A stretch of DNA of 64,000 nucleotides from JACPDI01 sp035463475 (GTDB lineage Bacteria > Acidobacteriota > Vicinamibacteria > Vicinamibacterales > 2-12-FULL-66-21). Shown in pieces: positions 1-8,720 of the stretch (position 1 is the stretch's first letter; each line of letters opens with the position of its first letter). Where the stretch lies: the NCBI GenBank assembly GCA_035463475.1, contig DATHTE010000052.1, positions 30,070 to 94,069 of the forward strand, written 5' to 3'. Under the pieces are notes generated by a model. It saw only the letters and a list, made by a program, of their open reading frames with translations. It was not told where the DNA came from and ran no database searches. A program made the translations under genes and the position numbers.

Positions 1-264
1 CGGGTTCAGCTCGTCGATCCGATCGAGATACCCGAGCGTCAGCTCGCGGCTCGTCAGGCTGCCGGCGGCCATCATCGCCTGCAGTTCCGGAATAGAGGCG
101 TCCACCCAGGGCGCCGCGACCCCCGCGCCGGGGCGCCAGGTCCCGGAAGCGGCGTTGACGAGCGGCGACCAGCGTCGCGTGACGAGCGCGGCGCCGGTGG
201 CGGCGCCCGCGCCGAGGAATGCGCGCCGTGTGAGCCCACGGCGCCGGCCAACGTGTTGTGCCAT
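1..264 (-). CDS. Amidase signature family enzyme, N-terminal part, cut by window edge
   Basis: The minus-strand frame opens with ATG at 264 and stays open to base 1, giving 88 residues. It begins with an arginine-rich n-region (GRRRGLTRRAFLGAGAA), a Tat-like export signal of the SRRxFLG type. After about residue 55 it reads SIPELQAMMAAGSLTSRELT followed by GYLDRIDELNP, the usual opening of the amidase signature (AS) family, which includes GatA-like amidases and secreted amide hydrolases. The catalytic Lys-Ser-Ser region lies outside the window, so substrate and activity cannot be judged. A secreted amide hydrolase is likely. Confidence 0.8.
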   Translation of the reverse strand, partial: MAQHVGRRRGLTRRAFLGAGAATGAALVTRRWSPLVNAASGTWRPGAGVAAPWVDASIPELQAMMAAGSLTSRELTLGYLDRIDELNP

Positions 265-310
265 GGATCCTCCCTTCTGGGCGGCGACGAGGCTACGCCC
301 GGCCCGCACT

Positions 311-384
311 GGTGTCAACGGCCGGGCGTGCAACACGGCCGGGCGTGTGTCAACAACACGGCCGGGCGGGGCGTGTGGCCGGGC
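311..384. repeat. Short degenerate direct repeats in the amidase-subtilisin gap
   Basis: Within the roughly 320-base non-coding stretch 265-588, the word GGCCGGGCG occurs three times in a row (positions about 320, 337 and 360), and a fourth GGCCGGGC is at 378. The first three are preceded by CAAC, CAACAC and CAACAACAC, so unit length grows step by step. This looks like slippage-type expansion. I see no other gene in the gap. It should hold promoters for the two divergent flanking genes, but I cannot place them with confidence. Confidence 0.6.
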
Positions 385-588
385 TTCCGGCGTGCCCGCG
401 TCGATGCTGCCGACCTAGCCCAACAATAAATAGCCATTGACTCGGCCGCACGAAGCGGGCAGCATTCGTTTTCCGTCTTCGTTCCTCATACCAACTCAGG
501 CGGGTGAACGCAGGGCTGCAATCAAGTGCAGCCCTCGCTCACCCTTAAGAACTCAAGGGGGCGATCCGACTCTACGGGTGTGTGCACC

Positions 589-2436
589 ATGCTGAAGACG
601 TCAACACTGACTCGCCTGTTTCTGGTGGCCCTCATTCTCGTCGTGGGCTCGCCCAGACCTGCACGTTTGCTGGCAGACCCGGCGACACACGCGAAACTCG
701 GAGCGCTGGTCGACAAGCGCGCGGCGCTTGCGTCCGGGTGGACGCGGGTCATCGTGCGCGCGAGTGATAGCGCATCGCTCCGACAGCTTGGTCCGGTCGT
801 CAACCGCGCGGGAGGACGCCTGGGTCGGCGACTCGCGGCGATCGACAGCCAGGTGGCGTACGTGCCCAACGCCGCCTTGCGCGGCCTGGCACACCATCCG
901 CTGGTCGAGTACATCTCGCTCGATCGCGCGATCGCGGGCTCGTTGGAGCGAACGGGCAAGGTCGTCGGCGCCACCAGCGTGCGGGGCGAACTTGGCGTGG
1001 ACGGCGCAGGCATTGGTGTGGCGGTCATCGACTCCGGCATCACGGCGTCGCACACCGATCTCGCGGACGCGAACGGAGTCCAGCGCGTTGTCCGTTTTGT
1101 AGATTTCGTCAACGGGATCGAGACGCCGTACGACGATTACGGGCACGGGACCCACGTCGCGGGGATCATCGCGGGCAACGGCGCTCGTTCCAACGGCACC
1201 CGCGCCGGGATCGCGCCCGCGGCGCACCTCATCGTCCTCAAGGCGCTCGACGCGTCGGGCGCCGGCCGGATCAGCGACGTCATCGCGGCGTTCGAATATG
1301 TCCTGGCGAACCGCGACGCCCTCAACATCCGGGTCGTCAACCTGTCGCTCGGCGCGGCAGTTTTCGAGTCCTACAACTCGGATCCCTTGACGCTGGCAGC
1401 CAGGCGCGTGGCGGAAGCGGGGATTGTTGTGGTGGCTTCGGCTGGGAACAGCGGCCGCAGTTCGCAGGGGCTCACGCTTTACGGCGGCGTCACCGCTCCG
1501 GGCAACGCACCGTGGGTGCTGACCGTCGGCGCGGCGAGCCACAACGGCACGACCGACCGTGACGATGACACGATTGCGCCCTTCAGCTCCCGCGGCCCGG
1601 CGGCCGTGGATCACGCCGCCAAACCAGACATCGTCGCGCCGGGCACGGGAACCGAGTCTCTGAGCGCTCCCGGCAGCGCGCTGTACGCCAAGTGGGCCGC
1701 CTACCTTCTGGACGGCGCCGACCCCACGCTGACTACGCCGTACTTGAGCCTGAGCGGCACCAGCATGGCCGCTCCGGTGGTCAGCGGGACGGTTGCGCTC
1801 ATGCTGCAGGCGAACCCGGCGCTGACCCCGAACGAGGTGAAGGCGATTCTGCAATACACCTCGCGCCGCCACTCGTGGACGGACGAGCTGACGCAGGGCG
1901 CTGGGTCTCTCAATGCCAAGGGAGCGGTAAGGCTCGCCCGGTACTTCGCGGGGCTGTACGGCACAAGCTACCCGTCGTCATCGGAATGGAGCAAGCGCGT
2001 TGTCTGGGGCAACCAGGTAATCGCGGGAGGCCGGCTCACGCAGGATGCAAACGCGTGGGGCACCGACGTGGCGTGGGGTGCCGCGACGACCCCGACCGGC
2101 GAAGCGGTCCGCTGGGGAGAGCTCTGCGTGAGCGACTTCTGCGGTGACTCCTCCTCGTGGGTTCCATGGCAGGTGAGCTGTGCCGACGAGGTGTGCGGCA
2201 CCATCACGTGGGGCTCCGGCACGTCGAAGAACGCGGTGTGGGGCACCGCCTGCGGCGGCGCCGACTGCCAGGGCGCGTGGAGTGCAGACAGCGTCTCGAT
2301 CGCGGACGGCACCCAGGCATCGACCGTCGTGTGGGGAAGCACAGACATGGACACGGTCGTGTGGGGCAGTACCGTGGTGTGGGGATCCGCGTGCACCGAT
2401 CCGGCGTGCCAGCCGGTCATCTGGCCGAAGGAGTGA
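589..2436 (+). CDS. Secreted subtilisin-family (S8) serine peptidase with WG-repeat tail
   Basis: A 615-residue protease. The start is taken at ATG 589 because it gives a clean signal peptide (MLKTSTLTRLFLVALILVVG); an in-frame GTG at 526 would only add a non-signal extension. Residues about 30-110 resemble an I9-type propeptide. The catalytic triad is visible: Asp148 in VIDSGI, His186 in GHGTHVAGI and Ser392 in SGTSMAAP. After about residue 460 the chain changes to a tail rich in VVWG, VAWG, ITWG and AVWG repeats with several Cys. Comparable WG tails occur in acidobacterial S8 peptidases and may aid surface or extracellular association (inference). The stop at 2434-2436 directly follows the Shine-Dalgarno of the next gene, so the two may be co-transcribed. 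Confidence 0.93.
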   Translation: MLKTSTLTRLFLVALILVVGSPRPARLLADPATHAKLGALVDKRAALASGWTRVIVRASDSASLRQLGPVVNRAGGRLGRRLAAIDSQVAYVPNAALRGLAHHPLVEYISLDRAIAGSLERTGKVVGATSVRGELGVDGAGIGVAVIDSGITASHTDLADANGVQRVVRFVDFVNGIETPYDDYGHGTHVAGIIAGNGARSNGTRAGIAPAAHLIVLKALDASGAGRISDVIAAFEYVLANRDALNIRVVNLSLGAAVFESYNSDPLTLAARRVAEAGIVVVASAGNSGRSSQGLTLYGGVTAPGNAPWVLTVGAASHNGTTDRDDDTIAPFSSRGPAAVDHAAKPDIVAPGTGTESLSAPGSALYAKWAAYLLDGADPTLTTPYLSLSGTSMAAPVVSGTVALMLQANPALTPNEVKAILQYTSRRHSWTDELTQGAGSLNAKGAVRLARYFAGLYGTSYPSSSEWSKRVVWGNQVIAGGRLTQDANAWGTDVAWGAATTPTGEAVRWGELCVSDFCGDSSSWVPWQVSCADEVCGTITWGSGTSKNAVWGTACGGADCQGAWSADSVSIADGTQASTVVWGSTDMDTVVWGSTVVWGSACTDPACQPVIWPKE

Positions 2437-2440
2437 CGCC

Positions 2441-4582
2441 GTGATGCAAGCCTTCATGGACGGACGGCTGCGGGTGACGCCCTGGCGCAGGCGGTCCCAT
2501 CTGCCACCGCTGGCGGGTCCCACCTGGGAGGCTCTCCCGATCTCGGCAAGGGTCTATGTTGGCGCAGTGATCCTGTTGGGTGCGTACTGGGTGGTGCTGT
2601 TCTTCCCGCTCACGCTTCCTTCCCCCACACTGTTTGCGGCTCTGCTGCTTTTCAGCTGCCTGACGTCCACCTGGAAAGTCACCCTCCCGATTTCGGTCGC
2701 CAACGGTTCGACGCTGTCCGTCTCCTACGCGGCGAACGTGATGGCGCTCCTGCTGCTGGGCCCGCGGCAGGCGGTACTCATCGCGGTTGCGGGCGTGTTG
2801 GTCCAGTGCACCTACAAACGGAAACAGCCGTACCCGCTGCATCGCACGCTGTTCAGCGTCGCTGCCATGGTCATCACCATGACAGCGACCGGCCTGATCT
2901 ACTTCTGGCTCGGGGGCCCGATCCCGCCTCAGGGATCTGATGGACTGGCGAAGCCGCTGGTCGGGGCGATCGCGACGTACTTCCTCGTCAACACCGGACT
3001 GGTGGCCGGCGCCGTCGCCCTCACCAACAAACGGACCGTTGTCGAGACGTGGCGCCAGGAGTTCATGTGGCTCGCCGCCAGCTTCATGGCCGCGGGCACC
3101 GCGGGCGCGCTGGCGGCGGTGGTCGTGGTACGCGGGGAGCACTGGAAAGCGCTGCTGCTGACCGCGCCAATCTACCTGACCTACAAGACGTACGGGCTGT
3201 TCGTCGGGCGGCTGGAAGATCACAAGCGGCACATGCTCGAGATGTCGCGCTTGCACGAGCAGACCGTCACCGCCCTCGGACAGGCTCGCGACGCCGAGCG
3301 CGCGCTCGCATCGGAGAAAGAACGCCTCACCACAGCGCTCGAGGAGAAGACCCGTCTCGAGGAGGCACGCAAGCAGCTCCTCGCGCGCGAGTACGCGGCC
3401 CGGGCGAGCGCGGAAGCCGCGAACCGGCTCAAGGACCAGTTCCTCGCGACCGTCTCGCACGAGCTGCGCACACCGCTGACCGCCATGCTCGGCTGGGCCG
3501 ACATGCTGCGGCGGGGCGTCATGGATGACGCGCGTCGCGATCGCGCGGTGTGGGCGATTCACGCGAGCGCGAAACGCCAGGCGCAACTGATCGACGACCT
3601 CCTGGACGTGTCGCGCATCATGTCCGGGAAGCTCAGGTTGCACCGCACGCCGGTGAGCCTCGAGGGCGTCGTTCACGACGCTGTCCAGGTTATCCAGCAG
3701 GCAGCGGACGCGAACGGGATCCGCATCACTATCGACGCCGACCCCCTCGTCGGCCTGGTCCACGCCGACCCCGCGCGCCTCCAGCAGATCGCCTGCAACC
3801 TGCTCTCGAACGCCGTGAAGTTCACGCCACCGGGAGGCGTCGTGAGCGTGCGCCTGCGCCGGACGCCGCGCAACACCGCCGAGATGATGGTTACGGACAC
3901 CGGCGAAGGGATCTCGCCGCATTTCCTCCCGGCGGTCTTCGATCCGTTCCGCCAGGCGGATGCATCGACGACGCGGGTGCACCGCGGGCTGGGCATCGGG
4001 TTGTCGATCGTCAAGAACCTCGTTGAAGCCCACGGCGGAACGGTGAGCGCGCACAGCGCCGGCGAAGGGCGTGGCGCCACGTTCATCGTCGAGTTGCCGG
4101 TCGCGACCGTTAATGCCGCGGCAACGAGGACCGCCCCCGGTCTCGCAGCGGAACCAGCCGATCCTCCGCCACCGCTCGACGGCCTGTCCGTGCTGGTCGT
4201 GGATGACGACGTGGAGAGCCGCGAGGTCGTCGCGGAATACCTGCGGGCTTCGCGCGCCAGGGTGCTAAGCGCGGCATCCGCCGCGCAGGCGCTGGAGGTC
4301 CTGAAGCGCGAGCAGGTGGACGTCCTGCTGGCGGACATCGGTATGCCGGAAGAGGACGGTTACTCGCTCATCCGGAAGGTGCGCGCGCTCGAAATGGAAA
4401 CATCGCTCATCCCCGCCGCCGCGCTCACCGCCTTCGCGCGGGAGTCCGACCGCGAAGAGGCGCTCCGGGCAGGTTTCCAGCTCCACCTGCCGAAGCCGAT
4501 CGACGCGCGATCGCTCGTCGAAGCCGTTGCCATTCTGGGCGCCACGGGCACACCTGGCGCCGACGCGGCGCCGCGGGCCTGA
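2441..4582 (+). CDS. Membrane hybrid histidine kinase with C-terminal receiver
   Basis: A sensor kinase of about 713 residues. The start is GTG 2441 (or ATG 2444), preceded by AAGGAG at 2428-2433 inside the end of the protease gene. Residues about 25-245 form a multi-helix membrane sensor of no named type that I recognise. A coiled coil (about 255-325) leads to HisKA, with phospho-acceptor His340 in ATVSHELRTPL. The HATPase follows, with N-box LLSNAVKFTPPGG, DTGEGIS, and a GLGIGLSIVKNLVEAHGG lid. A receiver domain at the C-terminus has VVDDD and phospho-acceptor Asp632 in LLADIGMPEEDGY. The kinase may pass phosphate internally to the receiver. No output regulator lies next to it, so the target is unknown. 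Confidence 0.93.
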   Translation: MMQAFMDGRLRVTPWRRRSHLPPLAGPTWEALPISARVYVGAVILLGAYWVVLFFPLTLPSPTLFAALLLFSCLTSTWKVTLPISVANGSTLSVSYAANVMALLLLGPRQAVLIAVAGVLVQCTYKRKQPYPLHRTLFSVAAMVITMTATGLIYFWLGGPIPPQGSDGLAKPLVGAIATYFLVNTGLVAGAVALTNKRTVVETWRQEFMWLAASFMAAGTAGALAAVVVVRGEHWKALLLTAPIYLTYKTYGLFVGRLEDHKRHMLEMSRLHEQTVTALGQARDAERALASEKERLTTALEEKTRLEEARKQLLAREYAARASAEAANRLKDQFLATVSHELRTPLTAMLGWADMLRRGVMDDARRDRAVWAIHASAKRQAQLIDDLLDVSRIMSGKLRLHRTPVSLEGVVHDAVQVIQQAADANGIRITIDADPLVGLVHADPARLQQIACNLLSNAVKFTPPGGVVSVRLRRTPRNTAEMMVTDTGEGISPHFLPAVFDPFRQADASTTRVHRGLGIGLSIVKNLVEAHGGTVSAHSAGEGRGATFIVELPVATVNAAATRTAPGLAAEPADPPPPLDGLSVLVVDDDVESREVVAEYLRASRARVLSAASAAQALEVLKREQVDVLLADIGMPEEDGYSLIRKVRALEMETSLIPAAALTAFARESDREEALRAGFQLHLPKPIDARSLVEAVAILGATGTPGADAAPRA

Positions 4583-4667
4583 GCTGGCATTCTCGCCCGG
4601 CACCCGGGAATTCCCCGCTTCAGCCGATAACAGGACAGCCCCTCAGTGGCGGGGCCGAACCGCGCAG

Positions 4668-4704
4668 TTGTAATATAGGCCTATATTGAGCTATAATGTC
4701 ATAT
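4668..4704 (+). promoter_or_regulatory. Sigma70-like promoter with perfect 16-bp palindrome between -35 and -10
   Basis: An AT-rich island in GC-rich DNA. TTGTAA (4668-4673), an 18-base spacer, then the perfect -10 TATAAT (4692-4697). The spacer holds AATATAGGCCTATATT (4672-4687), a perfect 16-bp palindrome. The word AATGTCATAT occurs at 4695-4704 and again at 4725-4734. This is the layout of a repressible promoter, with the operator between the promoter boxes. It would drive the propeller-like gene beginning at 4794. The regulator is not identified. Confidence 0.6.
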
Positions 4705-4793
4705 ATTTAGGCTACTTTGTCGTTAATGTCATATTAACCGAGTCAATTGCGATCTCCGTTCCGGGAGGGCGCTCGGCGACGAGCGTTGCTCTT

Positions 4794-6515
4794 ATGCGCA
4801 ATGCCGTGTTCCTCGGCGTCGTCATCGCGGGGGTCAGTCTTCTCGCCGGGCCTCGCCCTGAGGCCTCCAGTCGCTGGAACCGGCGTGGCGGCCCGGTGGA
4901 CTGGTCGCATCGCCACATGGTCGCGGCCCGGGGCGGACCGGATGGCGGCCAGCGCATCTCGCACGACTGGCGAACCCATCGGAAGCATGCACGCCTCGAA
5001 CGCGCGCGCTCGCGCCGCGACCTGATGTTCGAGTGGTTCAAGCAGCACTGGCCCGAGAAACTCGCGCGCAAGAAGGAAACGTCCTCGTCGAAACTCGACT
5101 GGAGTCTTAACACCGGCGGCTACGGGAACGTCCTCGGCACCCCTGCGAAGTACAGCTTCGATATCACGGCATACAACTGCAGCGACGTGATCTACTTCAC
5201 GGTGGACCAGGCCGGCAGCGCCTCGGCCGTCAACGTCGTGGGCATCACGAATCCGTACGGCGGCTGTCCGGGCAATGCCGGCGGCACGACGCCGACGGTC
5301 AAGTTTGGCATCGCGATGATGAGCCCAGTGCCCACCTCGGCAGTGCTGAGTCTGGATGGCAGGATTCTCTACGTCATCGAGTCGGCGGCATCGGGTATGG
5401 TCCTGCACGCGATTCTCGTAGACAACATTACGAGCAACCCCGGCACCTACGACTTCGGCACGAGCACGTGGACGTCGACGCATACGCTCGCGGCGCCGGA
5501 CGGGACGCCGACGAGCGAGCAGCTGTTCCAGTTGACGTATTCCGGCGTGACCAACACGACGTCGTCGCCGTTCCTTGACTACTGGACCGACCAGCTGTAC
5601 TTCGGCACCTCCCAGGGGCGTATTCACCGAGTGCTCGACGCGGCCTCGTCGGCAGCGGCCAAGGACCCGGATTTCCCCGTCACGTGCGGCATCAACGCGC
5701 ACCAATCTCCGGTGTTCTATGACGGGCAGGTGATTTCAGCGGGCGCGGATGGCTATCTGTATCGCATTAACACCCTTCTTGCGCCTCCGTACACGTGCGT
5801 TCGTTCCATTCAGGGCGGAGCCGGAACGATTGAGGGAGCCGCCGGGGGATTTGCGTCGCCAGTCCTCGACGTCACCAACGAGCTGATCGTCGTTGTTTCG
5901 GGCCACGCGGCGGCGGCTGCCTTGAGGGGCATCGGGACCTTCAACTTCAGGTTCGCCGCGGGGGAAAACTACGTTGCCGGACAGTCCCTGGGCGTCGTGG
6001 ATTTGGACGCGAACGCGCCGCAGACGCCGGCATTCGACGACAACTTCTGGCTGTACAACAACGGAAGCGTGTACGCCGTCGGCGCACCGGACAGCGGGAC
6101 TGGCACCTACCTGCGCCGGCAACCGTATAACGCCGGGGTCCTCGGCGCGACGGCGGGCTACGGTCAGCTTCGCCGCGGTACGTCAGGAAGCGCGCAGGCT
6201 CCGGCGAGCCCGGTTACCGAGTTCATGACCGCGAGCGGCGATTTCCTGTATGTGGGCGCGGCGAGTTACACGCGGTATCGATTCATGTACCGCATCGCGG
6301 CCGGGTTTGGAGGAACGAGCGGTTCGCCGGTCGCCGTCGATAGCCGATACCCGAGTGGCACCACACCGGGGCCAGGTGTGCTCTCGGGCATCATCATCGA
6401 CACGAACCTGAGCGACAACACGGGCGGGACCGCGAAGGCGAACGTGTACTTCGGCACGGTCGGAGTCGCGTCAACGACGCAGAGCACGATCGTGCAGCTC
6501 GCGCAAGCGTTCTGA
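4794..6515 (+). CDS. Secreted beta-propeller-like protein of unknown function
   Basis: About 573 residues. I take the start at ATG 4794 because it gives a short hydrophobic signal (MRNAVFLGVVIAGVSLLAG); the frame is open back to TTG 4686. Residues about 25-100 are Arg/His-rich and poorly ordered, and could reflect a wrong start or an error. From about residue 105 the chain is rich in Gly, Ser, Thr and Asn with recurring beta segments such as TDQLYFGTSQGRIHRV, VFYDGQVISAGADGYLYRI and NVYFGTVGV, which resemble blades of a PQQ/WD-type propeller. Several Cys pairs would suit an exported protein. It lies just upstream of the RiPP operon, separated by its own promoter. A role with that operon is possible but unproven. 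Confidence 0.65.
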   Translation: MRNAVFLGVVIAGVSLLAGPRPEASSRWNRRGGPVDWSHRHMVAARGGPDGGQRISHDWRTHRKHARLERARSRRDLMFEWFKQHWPEKLARKKETSSSKLDWSLNTGGYGNVLGTPAKYSFDITAYNCSDVIYFTVDQAGSASAVNVVGITNPYGGCPGNAGGTTPTVKFGIAMMSPVPTSAVLSLDGRILYVIESAASGMVLHAILVDNITSNPGTYDFGTSTWTSTHTLAAPDGTPTSEQLFQLTYSGVTNTTSSPFLDYWTDQLYFGTSQGRIHRVLDAASSAAAKDPDFPVTCGINAHQSPVFYDGQVISAGADGYLYRINTLLAPPYTCVRSIQGGAGTIEGAAGGFASPVLDVTNELIVVVSGHAAAAALRGIGTFNFRFAAGENYVAGQSLGVVDLDANAPQTPAFDDNFWLYNNGSVYAVGAPDSGTGTYLRRQPYNAGVLGATAGYGQLRRGTSGSAQAPASPVTEFMTASGDFLYVGAASYTRYRFMYRIAAGFGGTSGSPVAVDSRYPSGTTPGPGVLSGIIIDTNLSDNTGGTAKANVYFGTVGVASTTQSTIVQLAQAF

Positions 6516-6524
6516 CATTCGGCG

Positions 6525-6554
6525 TTGCCCGCGCCCGCCGCCGGACGCTATACT
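6525..6554 (+). promoter_or_regulatory. Predicted promoter of the RiPP operon
   Basis: TTGCCC (6525-6530), an 18-base spacer, then TATACT (6549-6554), ending 11 bases before the ATG at 6566. This leaves a very short 5' leader with no obvious Shine-Dalgarno, so the first gene may be translated from a near-leaderless message. The call rests on consensus matching by eye only. Confidence 0.4.
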
Positions 6555-6565
6555 CGGCTATCCAC

Positions 6566-7360
6566 ATGCCCAGTGAGCGGAGTGTCGTCGTCGACATCGG
6601 CGACATGCCGGTACGGCTCTCCACCCAGGACGCTCCGTTGATCGACCTCCTGCGCGAGCGCTATGGCCCGTTCCTCAATGCTGCCGCGCGGCCGAGGTTC
6701 GACTTCGCGATCTCGGTCGTCGAACCGGGCGAACTCGACGGCGACCCGGATCTGCAAGTGCGAGCGAGCGACGGCTGCTGGCGCCTGGCGCGCGCGGACT
6801 TTCGCGCGGAATGGAGCACGCACACGGGCCGCGGGGCCATTTTTCAGACGCGCAATCCCTACACCGTGGACTCGGTGCTCCGTATCCTCCACTCCGTGAT
6901 CCTCTCGACGGAGGGAGGGTTCCTGCTGCACGCCGCGAGCGTGGTTCGGGCGGGGCATGCGGCCGTCTTCACGGGTCCGTCCGGTGCCGGGAAGACGACG
7001 CTGGCGGGCCTCGCGCCGCGTTCCGCAACGCTGCTGAGCGACGAGATCTCGTACGTGAGAGGGACGCCCGCAGGGTACGTCGCCTACGGCACACCGTTCG
7101 CGGGTGAGCTTGGACAGGCGGGCGAGCCCGTCTCCGCGCCTCTCGCGGCCATCTACGCCCTCGAGCATGGCACCAACACGGTTGACCGTCTCGGAACAGC
7201 GGAGGCACTGCGAACGCTGCTCAGGAACGTCCTCTTCTTCAGCGACGACGCGGCGTTGACCGAGCGCCTGTTTCGGTTCTGTTGCGAGTGCGCGCAGGAG
7301 ATCCCGATGTATCGGCTGGCGTTCAGGCCCGACGAGCGCGCGTGGGACCTGGTGGCATGA
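6566..7360 (+). CDS. HprK-related serine kinase-like protein of a peptide-modification cluster
   Basis: 264 residues. A Walker A/P-loop GPSGAGKTT lies at about residues 137-145, preceded by GGFLLHAASVVRAGHAAVFT and followed by LLSDEISYV, which matches the HprK/P-type kinase fold (LHAS, P-loop, then an acidic Walker B-like segment). HprK-like kinases beside PqqD-like proteins are known from peptide clusters; one in a lasso-peptide pathway phosphorylates the peptide. Here it leads an operon with a PqqD-like protein, a radical SAM enzyme, a precursor and a peptidase. Its likely target is the precursor or its product (inference). The stop overlaps the next start as ATGA, which implies translational coupling. 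Confidence 0.8.
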   Translation: MPSERSVVVDIGDMPVRLSTQDAPLIDLLRERYGPFLNAAARPRFDFAISVVEPGELDGDPDLQVRASDGCWRLARADFRAEWSTHTGRGAIFQTRNPYTVDSVLRILHSVILSTEGGFLLHAASVVRAGHAAVFTGPSGAGKTTLAGLAPRSATLLSDEISYVRGTPAGYVAYGTPFAGELGQAGEPVSAPLAAIYALEHGTNTVDRLGTAEALRTLLRNVLFFSDDAALTERLFRFCCECAQEIPMYRLAFRPDERAWDLVA

Positions 7361-7677
7361 GCGACGTCTACATCGCCCGGGGAGAACGGCTTGCCGCCCG
7401 CAAGGTGGACGGCGAGATGGTCATTCTCCGCGCCGAGGACTCGGGACTGTACGTGCTGAACGAAATCGGGACCGCGCTGTGGGAGGCGGCGGATGGGCGC
7501 ACGCCGCTCGTCGCCATCGTCGAACGGGTGATCTGTCCCGAGTACGAGATCGACGGCGAGACGGCGCTGCGCGACGCGCTGGAGTTCGTGGATGCCCTCG
7601 AGGCTCATGGCGTCCTGCGGCGCTCCAGCGAGCCGCTGGCGCCGGAAACGCCGTGGCGGCCCGAGGGCGAGGCCTGA
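7357..7677 (+). CDS. PqqD family peptide-chaperone-like protein (RiPP recognition element)
   Basis: 106 residues from ATG 7357, which overlaps the kinase stop. The sequence shows the PqqD pattern: VILRAEDSGLYVLNEIGTAL, W, then a helical half ending EFVDALEAHGVL. In PqqD the winged-helix fold binds the leader of the precursor peptide and presents it to the radical SAM enzyme. The last 16 residues (SEPLAPETPWRPEGEA) are a Pro/Glu-rich tail beyond the usual domain. The next gene begins two bases after the stop codon. Confidence 0.85.
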   Translation: MSDVYIARGERLAARKVDGEMVILRAEDSGLYVLNEIGTALWEAADGRTPLVAIVERVICPEYEIDGETALRDALEFVDALEAHGVLRRSSEPLAPETPWRPEGEA

Positions 7678-7679
7678 TT

Positions 7680-8708
7680 GTGAGCAGCCTCGTCGACCGC
7701 GTGTGGGAACGGGCGCAGGCGGCGGGCATACCGCTGGCGGTGCAGCTCGACGTCACGTATCGCTGCAACGAGCGGTGCGTGCACTGCTATCTCGATCACG
7801 AGGACCACGGCGAGCTGACGACCGGCGAGATCACGGAGGTCCTCCACCAGCTCGCGGCGGCGGGCACACTGTTTCTGACCGTGAGCGGCGGCGAGCCGCT
7901 GGTGCGCGCGGATTGCTTCGATGTGCTCGCCCACGCGCGGGCGCTCGGCTTCGACGTCAAGCTGAAGACTAACGCGATCGCCGTGCGGGAGCGCGAGGCG
8001 GACCGCATCCGCGCCGCCGGCGTGCGGCAGGTGCAGGTGAGCATCTACTCGCACCGTCCTGATGTGCACGACGCGATTACCAAAGTGCGCGGATCGCTGG
8101 AGCGGTCCCTCGCGGGAATCCGCCTACTCCGCTCTCGCAGCCTCCGCGTGCTGATCGCCAACGTGCTGATGCGGCAGAACTGGGGGGACTACGCCGCCGT
8201 GCGGTCTCTCGCCGGGGAGCTGGGCGTCGAGTTCACGCTGGATCCCACGATCACCCCGAAAATCGACGGCGACACGTCCGTCCTCGCGCTTCGCGCGGGC
8301 GGCGTCCAGCTGCTCCGCGTCTTCACCGACAAGTCGCTCGTCGGCGACGGCTTCTGCGGCCCTCCTCCCGCCGTCGACGCCGACACGCTCGACGCGCGCC
8401 CCTGCGGCGCGGGACACACGGCGTGCTACATCTCGCCGTACGGCGACGTCTTTCCGTGCGTGCAGTTTCCGCTGCCGACCGGCAACATCCGCCGGCAGCG
8501 GTTCGAGGACGTCTGGCGCCACTCGAGCGAGCTCGAGGAAGTGCGCGCCATCCGGGTCCGGGATCTCGCGACGTGCCCGAGCTGCAGCCTCGTGACGACC
8601 TGCACGCGCTGCCCTGGACTTGCGTACATGGAAGGGAACATGCGCGGGCCGTCATCCGCCGACTGCGAGAAATCGATGCTGCGGGCGCAGGCAGGCGCCG
8701 CAATCTGA
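7680..8708 (+). CDS. Radical SAM/SPASM peptide-modifying enzyme
   Basis: 342 residues, start GTG 7680. Cys29, Cys33 and Cys36 in CNERCVHC form the CxxxCxxC site for the [4Fe-4S] cluster that cleaves S-adenosylmethionine. LTVSGGEPL is the second radical SAM motif. The C-terminal third holds the Cys set of a SPASM domain: C in RPCGAGHTAC, then CYISPYGDVFPCVQF, then CPSC, TTCTRC and SADC. SPASM enzymes next to PqqD-like proteins install C-C, C-S or similar bonds in peptides. The 59-residue precursor begins 12 bases after its stop. Overall it is PqqE/mycofactocin-type in layout; the bond formed cannot be predicted. Confidence 0.93.
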   Translation: MSSLVDRVWERAQAAGIPLAVQLDVTYRCNERCVHCYLDHEDHGELTTGEITEVLHQLAAAGTLFLTVSGGEPLVRADCFDVLAHARALGFDVKLKTNAIAVREREADRIRAAGVRQVQVSIYSHRPDVHDAITKVRGSLERSLAGIRLLRSRSLRVLIANVLMRQNWGDYAAVRSLAGELGVEFTLDPTITPKIDGDTSVLALRAGGVQLLRVFTDKSLVGDGFCGPPPAVDADTLDARPCGAGHTACYISPYGDVFPCVQFPLPTGNIRRQRFEDVWRHSSELEEVRAIRVRDLATCPSCSLVTTCTRCPGLAYMEGNMRGPSSADCEKSMLRAQAGAAI

Positions 8709-8720
8709 AGGACGCTGAGT

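Noticed and set aside
311..384. CRISPR-like array from the GGCCGGGCG repeats
   Set aside because: Units are too short, have no spacers and no cas genes are near.
526..588. In-frame GTG extension of the subtilisin
   Set aside because: It has no Shine-Dalgarno and would bury the signal peptide.
2180..2440. Long in-frame extension of the histidine kinase into the protease gene
   Set aside because: It is a shadow of the protease tail; AAGGAG and GTG/ATG at 2441-2444 give a normal start.
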